From contig WTHO01000123.1 in the NCBI GenBank assembly GCA_011523115.1, forward strand, positions 2,323-8,498: a stretch of DNA of 6,176 bases, in the 5' to 3' direction. A model generated the notes under the pieces. It was not told the origin of the DNA and ran no database searches. It saw only the letters and a list, made by a program, of their open reading frames with translations. Source of the stretch: Halieaceae bacterium. GTDB taxonomy: Bacteria; Pseudomonadota; Gammaproteobacteria; Pseudomonadales; Halieaceae. The position numbers and the translations under genes are program-made. Position 1 is the first letter of the stretch. The number at the start of each line of letters is the position of its first letter. Shown here piece by piece: positions 1 through 6,176 of this stretch.

Positions 1-32
1 CCCGGTTGCGTTACACCCAGAGCTGATTGGTC

Positions 33-1805
33 ATGACCGGCAAGGACGCCAAGCCGACAATCATTCGCCAACGTGCAGTGAGCGGCTTTTCCCTGCTCGC
101 GCTGATGGGCATCTTTCTGTTTGGTAGCGCACACAGCCACTCACAGAACAGTCTGGCTGCCGCGCTACAACAGCAAAGCGAGTTTCTGCCCGTCCGGGAG
201 GCCTATCGGCTCGACGGTGCTATCACCCCACAGGGCGAGCTCCGTTTGTATTGGCAGATTACGCAGGGCTACTACCTCTATCAGCACGCATTCAGGATAC
301 GAAGTGAAGCACCTGCGCTAAGTCAGCCGCTGAGCGTCGCTTTCCCGCCCGCCATAGAAAAAACCGATGAGTTCTTCGGCGAGGTATCGGTGTACTACGA
401 CGAAGCCGATCTCACCGTTGCGCTCCCCGACAATGCGCAGCAGTTGACGCTTGCCGTCACCTATCAGGGCTGCGCTGATGCGGGGCTGTGCTATCCACCA
501 GAGACCGAATATCTCGCTGTCGATGTATCGGCGAGCAGCGTGAGCCCGACAGAGCGCAGCGCGGCACCCCTCATCACAACTGCAGTCCCCCCTGCCGCCA
601 CCGCCGACGCAGCGGACATGACCCTGATGCTGGCGATTGGGCTTGCCTTTCTGGGGGGCGTGATCCTGAACGCCATGCCCTGCGTCTTTCCGATTCTGTC
701 GCTCAAGGTGCTGAGTTTTGCCACCGGCGACCCGAGTGAACACCGGCGGCACGGTCTTGCCTATCTGGCAGGCGTCGTGTGCTCGTTTTTGTTGATCGCG
801 GGATTACTGATCAGCCTGCAAAGCGCGGGTCGCTGGGTCGGCTGGGGATTTCAACTGCAATCAACGGGCTTCGTAATGGGTTTAGCCTACCTGTTCGCGC
901 TGATGGGTCTCTCACTCTCTGGCCTGGTGCTCTTGGGGAACCGTTGGATGAATCTCGGTGCCGGTCTCGCCAGTGCACCGGGCACGCGGGGAAGCTTTTT
1001 TACCGGGGTACTGGCTGTGGTGGTCGCCAGTCCCTGCACAGCGCCCTTCATGGGCAGCGCGCTGGGTTTTGCGCTGACCCAGCCACCGGTGACCGCGCTG
1101 ATGATCTTCGCGGCACTGGGGGTAGGTATGGCGGCACCGATGGTGGCCATCAGTAGCAGTGCTGCCGCGAGAAGCTGGCTTCCCAAGCCGGGCGCCTGGA
1201 TGGACACGCTCAAGCAGGTCATGGCCTTCCCGCTGTATCTCACCGCGGTCTGGCTGTTATGGGTCGCGGGCAAACAGAGCGGGGTCGATACCATGGCCGC
1301 GGGGGCGGCCGGTTTGGTGCTGTTGGCGCTCGGACTGACCTTGCTCCGCGGCGGCACGACTGCCAAGGCAGTAGGTGTCGCGGCGTTAGTCGGTGCCGTG
1401 TTACTCGGCGGTGTGCGCGGCACGGCTCAAACGGCGTCAGATACGTCGCTGCGCCCGGGCGTCGTCAACTGGTCACCCGAGTCACTGGAATCTCTGCGCG
1501 CCTCGGGCACGCCGGTATTTGTCGATGTGACGGCAGACTGGTGCATCACCTGTCTGGCCAACGAACAAGCGGTACTGTTTACCGATGAGATGGAGCTGGC
1601 GTTCGCCGACGCAGGTGTGACCTATATGGTTGCTGACTGGACTCACTACGACGCAGCCATTGGCGAATTTGTACGGCAGCATGGGCGCAACGGGATCCCC
1701 CTTTATGTGCTCTATGCGGGGGATCTGCAAACGCAGCCGGTGATCCTGCCGCAGCTTCTCACCCGCAGTATCATGATGGACGCGCTGGCGAGTGTGAGGC
1801 GCTGA
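33..1805 (+). CDS. dsbD: Thiol:disulfide interchange protein DsbD (ScsB-like membrane core)
   Basis: Inner-membrane reductase that passes electrons from cytoplasmic thioredoxin to periplasmic partners such as DsbC-type isomerases and cytochrome c maturation proteins. It is 590 residues from ATG 33 (E. coli DsbD is about 565). In order I see a signal sequence (about 15-35), a periplasmic alpha domain with the Cys pair in CADAGLCYPPE (C147, C153), about eight membrane segments (about 197-460) with one redox Cys in each half (C217 in NAMPCVFP, C335 in ASPCTAPF), and a C-terminal thioredoxin domain (about 476-590) with WCITC (C504, C507) and a probable cis-proline in NGIP (P556). All six redox cysteines of the DsbD relay are present. 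The membrane motif NAMPCVFPILSLK and the TADWCITC site look more like ScsB-type proteins than E. coli DsbD. TTG 27 is an alternative start two codons upstream; neither start has a strong ribosome binding site. The family assignment is firm; the exact partners are not known. Confidence 0.93.
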   Translation: MTGKDAKPTIIRQRAVSGFSLLALMGIFLFGSAHSHSQNSLAAALQQQSEFLPVREAYRLDGAITPQGELRLYWQITQGYYLYQHAFRIRSEAPALSQPLSVAFPPAIEKTDEFFGEVSVYYDEADLTVALPDNAQQLTLAVTYQGCADAGLCYPPETEYLAVDVSASSVSPTERSAAPLITTAVPPAATADAADMTLMLAIGLAFLGGVILNAMPCVFPILSLKVLSFATGDPSEHRRHGLAYLAGVVCSFLLIAGLLISLQSAGRWVGWGFQLQSTGFVMGLAYLFALMGLSLSGLVLLGNRWMNLGAGLASAPGTRGSFFTGVLAVVVASPCTAPFMGSALGFALTQPPVTALMIFAALGVGMAAPMVAISSSAAARSWLPKPGAWMDTLKQVMAFPLYLTAVWLLWVAGKQSGVDTMAAGAAGLVLLALGLTLLRGGTTAKAVGVAALVGAVLLGGVRGTAQTASDTSLRPGVVNWSPESLESLRASGTPVFVDVTADWCITCLANEQAVLFTDEMELAFADAGVTYMVADWTHYDAAIGEFVRQHGRNGIPLYVLYAGDLQTQPVILPQLLTRSIMMDALASVRR

Positions 1806-2020
1806 TCTCGGGCGCAGTATCCCAAGGCTCGCACAATCAGGCAGCGGGAAGGGCCGGACCAATGCAGGTCGGGCACGGCAAACGATGGGCGGGAGCGCAC
1901 AAAGAGCGCGCGGCAATCGATCACGAGGGGACAGCGCAACGAAAGACAGGGTGGCCGCAGCCGGCACCCTGCTCAATGGGTCAGCGCGGAATGGTGAGTC
2001 CCTGTTGAACGTCTTAGTAA

Positions 2021-2026
2021 AGAGGA
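2021..2026 (+). promoter_or_regulatory. Ribosome binding site for the PCu(A)C gene
   Basis: AGAGGA lies seven bases before ATG 2034. This supports that start over the in-frame ATG at 2046, and shows that the gene has its own translation signal despite the long gap after dsbD. Confidence 0.65.
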
Positions 2027-2033
2027 CAACGGA

Positions 2034-2531
2034 ATGCGACATTACATGACACTGAGCCCCAAGCTACCTGCGGCCTTCCGTGGGTGTGCCACAGCGGTGC
2101 TGATGGGACTGTCATTCTCCTCGCTGGCCGACGAAATGCTGCACTGGCGGGATGCCTGGGTGCGGAGCCTGCCACCCGGCGCGGCGGTGACGGCCGCCTA
2201 CGGGTCCTTGATGAACCACGGTAACGATACGGTGACCATCGTCAACGTCACCAGCACGACCGGCACTGAAGCCCAGATGCACGACGTTATCGCCGACGGC
2301 GATCAGCGCAAAATGGCACGACTGAACTCAGTGGACATTGCTCCCGGTGAGTCACTGGTTTTCGAACCGGGCGGACGACACATCATGTTACTCGGCATCA
2401 CTGACGCTCCCGAAGAGGGCCGCGACGTGGCGCTTTGCGCCTTGAGCGCGATGGGCACCGAAGCTTGCACTCGCGCCCCGGTCACCCGCCAGGCACCCGG
2501 GGAGACTGAGCCACACGGCCATCACCACTGA
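2034..2531 (+). CDS. Periplasmic copper chaperone, PCu(A)C family
   Basis: Small secreted Cu(I)-binding protein of 165 residues. Members of this family (formerly DUF461) supply copper to the CuA and CuB centres of cytochrome oxidase or buffer periplasmic copper. A signal peptide covers about residues 1-32 with likely cleavage after SSLA. The family motif H-X10-M-X21-H-X-M is present with exact spacing: H83, M94, H116 and M118, preceded by M82. The sequence EPGGRHIMLLG matches the usual PGGxHxMLMG segment. Two features are unusual: cysteines C135 and C145 in the last strands of the fold, where I would expect hydrophobic or polar residues, and a C-terminal tail ending HGHHH that may add a metal site. 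The gene lies 228 bases after dsbD and shares one base with the following DUF2333 gene (TGATG). An alternative start at 2046 would shorten the signal peptide by four residues. The family call is firm; delivery to an oxidase is inferred. Confidence 0.9.
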   Translation: MRHYMTLSPKLPAAFRGCATAVLMGLSFSSLADEMLHWRDAWVRSLPPGAAVTAAYGSLMNHGNDTVTIVNVTSTTGTEAQMHDVIADGDQRKMARLNSVDIAPGESLVFEPGGRHIMLLGITDAPEEGRDVALCALSAMGTEACTRAPVTRQAPGETEPHGHHH

Positions 2532-3622
2532 TGAGCATCGATGACCCTGATACTGATCGCAACGCCGGGGAATCGGGTGGCGGATTGATCAGCGGTTGGT
2601 TAAGTCGAATCAAACCTGATTCAGACAGCTCTGACCCACTCAAATTCGCTAAATGGGGTGGATGGGTCGTTGCAGTCTACCTGCTGGTGACAGCAGTCGT
2701 GGGTATCTACTGGAGCAGCACGCCTGATCATTTTGATGTTCGAGAAAACGCAACGCGTTACGCCACTGCTACCAATCAAGCGGTGGTGACGGGCACAACC
2801 ACCGTGGCCGCGCTGCAGGAGGTCGTGCGCACCCTACTCGAAAAACCTGGGGGCTACCTGCACAACGACGTGTTCCCGCCGGGGTTGTGGCTGGACAATA
2901 TGCCCAACTGGGAGTACGGCGTGCTGGTGCAGAGCCGGGATCTCGCCCGCGCGCTCCGCGAGGTGCTGAGCCGGTCTCAGTCCCAGTCAAAAGAGGACGT
3001 GGACCTCACGTTGGCTGAACCGCGTATCAACTTCCAATCAAAGAGCTGGATACTGCCAGCCTCAGAGAGTGAATACCGCGACGCACTGAAATTTCTCGAG
3101 GCGTATCGCGCAAGGTTGGCGATCACGGGCGAGGACAGCGCGCAATTCTATGCCCGTGCCGACAATCTCAGTCACTGGCTGGGCATGATTGAAAAGCGGC
3201 TGGGCAGTCTGTCGCAACGATTGTCGGCCAGTGTCGGGCAGCGCCGGCTCAATACCGACCTTGCCGGCGATACGGCGGCGGCCCAATCAACCAGCGGCCC
3301 TGAAGAGATCATCGTGAGCACGCCCTGGCGAGAGATCGACGACATTTTTTACGAGAGCCGGGGCGCGGCCTGGGCGCTCACCCAGTTTCTGAAGGCGGCG
3401 GAGGTGGATTTTGCCGATGTGCTGGCGAAGAAAAACGCCACCGTCAGCCTGCGTCAGATTATTCGCGAACTTGAATCCGCTCAGGCGCCGGTCTGGAGTC
3501 CGGTGATCCTGAACGGCTCGGGCTTCGGGCTGTGGGCGAATCACTCGTTGGTCATGGCGAGCTATATCTCGCGCGCCAACGCAGCGCTCATTGATCTGCG
3601 GGAGTTGCTCGCGCAGGGTTGA
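2531..3622 (+). CDS. DUF2333 family membrane-anchored protein
   Basis: A 363-residue protein of unknown function, recognised as DUF2333 from the conserved block around residues 104-134, which includes EKPGGYLHNDVFPPG and LDNMPNWEYGVLVQ. A polar N-terminus (1-40) rich in Asp, Ser and Gly precedes one membrane segment at about 43-61 (WGGWVVAVYLLVTAVVGIYW). The remainder has no second hydrophobic span and is predicted to be an alpha-rich soluble domain, probably periplasmic. No catalytic motif or metal site is evident. The low-complexity stretch at about 236-257 (Ala, Thr, Ser, Gly) looks like a linker between two helical halves. Its ATG overlaps the TGA of the copper chaperone gene and has no clear ribosome binding site, so translation probably depends on reinitiation after the chaperone gene. 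That coupling suggests, but does not prove, a shared envelope role. Confidence 0.85.
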   Translation: MSIDDPDTDRNAGESGGGLISGWLSRIKPDSDSSDPLKFAKWGGWVVAVYLLVTAVVGIYWSSTPDHFDVRENATRYATATNQAVVTGTTTVAALQEVVRTLLEKPGGYLHNDVFPPGLWLDNMPNWEYGVLVQSRDLARALREVLSRSQSQSKEDVDLTLAEPRINFQSKSWILPASESEYRDALKFLEAYRARLAITGEDSAQFYARADNLSHWLGMIEKRLGSLSQRLSASVGQRRLNTDLAGDTAAAQSTSGPEEIIVSTPWREIDDIFYESRGAAWALTQFLKAAEVDFADVLAKKNATVSLRQIIRELESAQAPVWSPVILNGSGFGLWANHSLVMASYISRANAALIDLRELLAQG

Positions 3623-3659
3623 TGTTGTCTTGACGAGCGAAGACCGCGGACGAATCAAC
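3618..3659. terminator. Possible weak bidirectional terminator at a convergent junction
   Basis: Between the tails of the DUF2333 gene and prmA there are two nested inverted repeats: GTTGAT (3618-3623) with ATCAAC (3654-3659), and inside them GTCTT (3627-3631) with AAGAC (3640-3644), the latter enclosing an eight-base loop. The arms overlap the ends of both genes. There is no GC-rich stem or T-tract, so this is not a standard intrinsic terminator and may be chance. Confidence 0.2.
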
Positions 3660-4561
3660 TACCCGGTTCTTTGTCCCGCGAGTAGCACCCAATCCTCCAC
3701 CTGATCAACGACTCTCAGATTCACTGCCGGCGCATAGGCGGCCACCACCTCCTCGACCTGATCCGACAGCAGACCCGCTAACAGTAACCTGCCGCCCGGC
3801 GCCATCAGTGATATCAGATGCGGTGCGAGCTCAATGAGCGGGCCCGCCAGAATATTGGCCAAGACCCAATCAGCAGAAGCCAACGCGCCGTGTAAAGAGG
3901 CGTCATCAGGCAGTACCGCCGAGAAAGTCGCATCATCGACCTGATTTCTTGCGGCGTTGTCACAGCTGGCCGTGATGGCTTGAGGGTCGTTATCCACGGC
4001 GAGAACCGTCGCGGCGCCGAGGCGGGCGGCGGCGATTCCCAGAATGCCGGAACCGCAACCGTAGTCGATGACGCGCTGTCCTTCAGACAGTCCGGCATCA
4101 ATGGCCCGGAGGCACATGGCGGTGGTGGGGTGTGTGCCCGTGCCAAACGCAAGACCGGGGTCCAGCAGAATATTGATGGCGTCGGGATCAGGAGGCGGCG
4201 TCCAACTCGGACAAATCCACAGTCGCGTCCCCATCTTCATGGGGTGAAACTGCTCCTCCCACACGCGGGTCCACTCCTGATCCATCACCCTGACCGGCTC
4301 GCGCGGTGTTTCCAGCACGGGCAGCGGCGGCGTCATATCGAGCAGCGGTTGAAGATCCATATCCCCGGGAAATAGCGCGGTCAGTCGCACCGCATCCCAG
4401 AGCGGCGTCTCCCCGGGGCCGGGCTCAAGCAGCGGCTGGTCAGCGTCATCCTCCAGCGTGACCGAGACAGCACCGGCAGCAAATAACCAGTCCTCCAGCG
4501 CGTCGATCTGATCCTTGTTCGCGGTGTAACAGAGCTCCTGCCACGCAGAAGTGGCGCTCAA
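3659..4561 (-). CDS. prmA: Ribosomal protein L11 methyltransferase PrmA
   Basis: Cytoplasmic S-adenosylmethionine-dependent enzyme that methylates lysines and the N-terminal amine of ribosomal protein L11. It has 300 residues (E. coli 293). The N-terminal L11-recognition domain (about 1-75) includes [10 protein letters not shown] and [10 protein letters not shown]. The catalytic domain follows, with FGTGTHPTT (139-147), the SAM-binding loop VIDYGCGSG (164-172), acidic D190 in AVDNDP, and [10 protein letters not shown] (236-245). The start is TTG at 4561-4559: the next in-frame codon set upstream ends at a TAA only six codons away, and there is no ATG or GTG between that stop and the conserved WQEL. 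The TTG overlaps the accC stop as TTGA, with GGA about nine bases before it, so translation is probably coupled to accC. The gene is last in the accB-accC-prmA operon, a common gammaproteobacterial order. Confidence 0.95.
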   Translation of the reverse strand: MSATSAWQELCYTANKDQIDALEDWLFAAGAVSVTLEDDADQPLLEPGPGETPLWDAVRLTALFPGDMDLQPLLDMTPPLPVLETPREPVRVMDQEWTRVWEEQFHPMKMGTRLWICPSWTPPPDPDAINILLDPGLAFGTGTHPTTAMCLRAIDAGLSEGQRVIDYGCGSGILGIAAARLGAATVLAVDNDPQAITASCDNAARNQVDDATFSAVLPDDASLHGALASADWVLANILAGPLIELAPHLISLMAPGGRLLLAGLLSDQVEEVVAAYAPAVNLRVVDQVEDWVLLAGQRTG

Positions 4562-5904
4562 TGCTCGTGTTCCAGCTTACTCTCGAGGTAATGAATGCTG
4601 ACGCCGCCGGCGATGAAAGACGTATCGGTCACCAACTCGCGATGCAGTGCGGCGTTGGTGCGAATACCGTCGACCACCAACTCATCCAGCGCCTGGCGCA
4701 TCTTGACCAATGCGGCTTCCCGGGTATCCGCAAAGGTAATCAGTTTGCCGATGAGACTGTCGTAATGTGGCGGCACGGTATAGCCGCTATAGACGTGAGA
4801 ATCGACTCGCACACCGTGGCCACCGGGCGCATGAAAAGTTTTGATGGTCCCCGGCGAGGGCATGAAGGTGCGGGGGTCCTCGGCGTTAATCCGGCACTCG
4901 ATTGAATGCCCCTTGAGCACGACGTCTTCCTGCTTGATCGACAAGGGCGCGCCACCGGCAATCAGTAGCTGCTCACGCACAATATCGACGCCGCTAATCA
5001 TCTCGGTCACCGGGTGCTCCACCTGAACCCGGGTATTCATCTCAATGAAATAGAAGGCGTTATCCTCAAAGAGGAACTCAAAGGTGCCGGCACCCCGGTA
5101 GCCCATATCGAGGCACGCACGAACGCAGGCATCACCAATCTCGTTGCGTAAGGCATCGTCGATTCCCGGTGCGGGGGCTTCCTCAATCACCTTTTGATGG
5201 CGACGCTGAAGCGAACAATCACGGTCTCCAAGATGAATGGCATTGCCCTGACCATCGGCCAACACCTGAATTTCGACGTGACGGGGCCGCTGCAGAAATT
5301 TCTCCATGTAGACCACAGGGGAGCCAAACGCCGCCTGCGCCTCGGACTGGGTCACCTGAATCGATGACAGCAAGACCTCTTCATTGTGGACAACCCGCAT
5401 ACCGCGGCCACCGCCACCGGCGGCGGCTTTTACGATGACCGGAAAGCCAATCTCACGGGCGATGCGTGTGACCTCCTCGGGGTCATCCGGCAGCGCGCCG
5501 TCGGAGCCGGGCACCGTGGGCACCCCTGTGCGTTTCATTTGCTGCTTGGCTGAGACCTTGTCACCCATCAAGCGAATCGTTTCACCGGTTGGACCGATAA
5601 ACTTAAAGCCGCTCTTCTCGACCTGTTCAGCAAAATCAGCGTTCTCAGACAGGAACCCGTAGCCGGGGTGAATCCCATCGGCATTGGTCAACTCCGCGGC
5701 GGCGATAATAGAGGGCACATCCAGATAGCTCTGGGCCGAGGGTGGCGGACCGATGCACACCGCCTCGTCGGCTAAACGCACGTGCTTCAGGTCGCGGTCA
5801 GCAGTGGAGTGCACCGCGACCGTTTTGATGCCCAATTCCTTACAGGCCCGCAAAACGCGGAGGGCGATTTCGCCACGGTTGGCGATCAGTACTTTTTCAA
5901 GCAT
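4558..5904 (-). CDS. accC: Biotin carboxylase subunit of acetyl-CoA carboxylase
   Basis: Uses ATP and bicarbonate to carboxylate biotin carried on AccB, the first half-reaction in making malonyl-CoA for fatty acid synthesis. It is 448 residues, one fewer than E. coli AccC. The order is an N-terminal biotin carboxylase domain (from [12 protein letters not shown]), an ATP-grasp domain with the glycine-rich lid [10 protein letters not shown] (160-169), and a C-terminal domain. Active-site residues fall at the same numbers as in E. coli: K116, K159, H209, K238, E276, E288, R292 and R338, with [10 protein letters not shown] intact. The protein is therefore expected to be fully active. The start ATG is supported by an AAGGA ribosome binding site. 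accB lies 35 bases upstream in the operon, and the stop codon overlaps the start of prmA by four bases. No truncation or insertion is seen. Confidence 0.98.
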   Translation of the reverse strand: MLEKVLIANRGEIALRVLRACKELGIKTVAVHSTADRDLKHVRLADEAVCIGPPPSAQSYLDVPSIIAAAELTNADGIHPGYGFLSENADFAEQVEKSGFKFIGPTGETIRLMGDKVSAKQQMKRTGVPTVPGSDGALPDDPEEVTRIAREIGFPVIVKAAAGGGGRGMRVVHNEEVLLSSIQVTQSEAQAAFGSPVVYMEKFLQRPRHVEIQVLADGQGNAIHLGDRDCSLQRRHQKVIEEAPAPGIDDALRNEIGDACVRACLDMGYRGAGTFEFLFEDNAFYFIEMNTRVQVEHPVTEMISGVDIVREQLLIAGGAPLSIKQEDVVLKGHSIECRINAEDPRTFMPSPGTIKTFHAPGGHGVRVDSHVYSGYTVPPHYDSLIGKLITFADTREAALVKMRQALDELVVDGIRTNAALHRELVTDTSFIAGGVSIHYLESKLEHEH

Positions 5905-5912
5905 GGGGGATA

Positions 5913-5917
5913 TCCTT
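5913..5917 (-). promoter_or_regulatory. Ribosome binding site for accC
   Basis: Read on the minus strand, AAGGA lies eight bases before the accC ATG (5904-5902) at the end of a run of six A residues. It confirms the chosen start. Confidence 0.7.
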
Positions 5918-5922
5918 TTTTG

Positions 5923-5934
5923 GGGTGCTCACCC
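5923..5934 (-). other. Small hairpin in the accB-accC spacer
   Basis: On the minus strand GGGTG-AG-CACCC forms a perfect five-base inverted repeat (effectively four pairs with a four-base loop), immediately followed by a C and six A residues and then the accC ribosome binding site. The tract is A, not T, on the transcribed sense, so it is not an intrinsic terminator of the operon. It could protect an mRNA end or tune accC translation, or it may be chance. Confidence 0.25.
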
Positions 5935-5939
5935 AGGCT

Positions 5940-6176
5940 TCAGGAAATAGAAATCAGCGGCTGATCAAACTCGACGGCTTCGCCGTTCTCAACATGAATC
6001 GCCGTTACTGTGCCGGCGCGATCGGCTTCAATCTGGTTCATCATCTTCATTGCCTCGACGATGCAGAGTACGTCGCCAACGCGAACGGTTTGCCCGACTT
6101 CCACAAAGGAGGCCGCATCAGGGCTCGGCGCACGATAAAACGTCCCTACCATGGGCGACAGCACAGCGTTGTCGGT
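5940..6176 (-). CDS. accB: Biotin carboxyl carrier protein of acetyl-CoA carboxylase, C-terminal part
   Basis: Carries biotin between the carboxylase AccC and the carboxyltransferase AccA/AccD. The visible 78 residues form the whole biotinyl domain; the N-terminal half lies beyond the right edge. The biotin attachment motif EAMKM is intact, with the lysine codon at 6047-6045. The thumb segment typical of the AccB of fatty acid synthesis is present ([15 protein letters not shown]), followed by [20 protein letters not shown], nearly identical to E. coli. The GTG at 6164-6162 is an internal valine and not a start, because the conserved reading frame continues upstream to the window edge ([11 protein letters not shown]). 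accC follows after 35 bases, as expected for a stoichiometric pair. Confidence 0.96.
   Translation of the reverse strand, partial: TDNAVLSPMVGTFYRAPSPDAASFVEVGQTVRVGDVLCIVEAMKMMNQIEADRAGTVTAIHVENGEAVEFDQPLISIS

Noticed and set aside
1..36. Possible tail of an upstream gene (stop TGA at 24-26, or TGA at 34-36 overlapping the dsbD ATG)
   Set aside because: Too few codons are visible to choose a frame or recognise a product. cutA often precedes dsbD, but nothing here confirms it.
887..1423. Minus-strand open frame of 178 codons inside dsbD
   Set aside because: It is a shadow of the membrane domain; composition is Ala, Pro, Thr and Ser low complexity with no family resemblance.
1992..2020. Possible sigma-70 promoter before the copper chaperone gene (TGGTGA and TAGTAA)
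   Set aside because: Each box matches only about three of six consensus bases, no better than chance. No palindromic copper-regulator site is seen.
1482..2042. Minus-strand open frame of 186 codons covering the end of dsbD and the whole gap
   Set aside because: More than half is antisense to the conserved thioredoxin domain of dsbD. The translation is rich in Arg and Pro with no recognisable motif, typical of an accidental frame in GC-rich DNA.
1885..2049. Plus-strand open frame of 54 codons in the gap before the copper chaperone gene
   Set aside because: It has no ribosome binding site, overlaps the chaperone start, and its Arg/Gly/Ser-rich product resembles no family I know.
5940..6164. 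GTG at 6164-6162 as the start of a short 74-residue biotinyl protein
   Set aside because: The conserved AccB frame continues upstream to the window edge and the GTG matches an internal position of the biotinyl domain, so the gene is simply cut by the window.

Overview
The window holds six protein-coding genes in two convergent groups. The gene content and protein sequences point to a gammaproteobacterium of moderately high GC content. An accB-accC-prmA operon is typical of that class, the AccB and AccC sequences closely resemble the Escherichia coli proteins, and DUF2333 proteins are mainly proteobacterial. I cannot name a genus from sequence reading alone; a marine or aquatic lineage is only a guess.

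Left part, plus strand (33-3622): a complete DsbD-type membrane thiol:disulfide reductase, a gap of 228 bases, a small periplasmic copper chaperone of the PCu(A)C family, and a single-pass membrane protein of family DUF2333. The last two share one base (TGATG) and are almost certainly cotranscribed and translationally coupled. DsbD carries electrons from the cytoplasm to the periplasm. PCu(A)C proteins deliver Cu(I) to periplasmic copper sites, especially cytochrome c oxidase. The three genes may therefore form an envelope redox and copper module, but this is inference from adjacency. The role of the DUF2333 protein is unknown.

Right part, minus strand (6176 down to 3659): the C-terminal 78 residues of AccB (biotin carboxyl carrier protein, running off the window edge), complete AccC (biotin carboxylase) and complete PrmA (ribosomal protein L11 methyltransferase). 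AccB and AccC make up the first half-reaction of acetyl-CoA carboxylase, the committed step of fatty acid synthesis. accC and prmA overlap by four bases (TTGA), and prmA appears to start with a rare TTG codon.

The two groups meet tail to tail across 36 bases (3623-3658), which contain weak nested inverted repeats but no classic terminator. No tRNA, rRNA, CRISPR, insertion sequence or other mobile element is visible. Most of the window is ordinary housekeeping sequence. The parts most worth a second look are the copper chaperone with an extra cysteine pair and histidine tail, its coupling to a DUF2333 protein, and the ScsB-like transmembrane core of the DsbD protein. I see no convincing evidence of a wholly new system.
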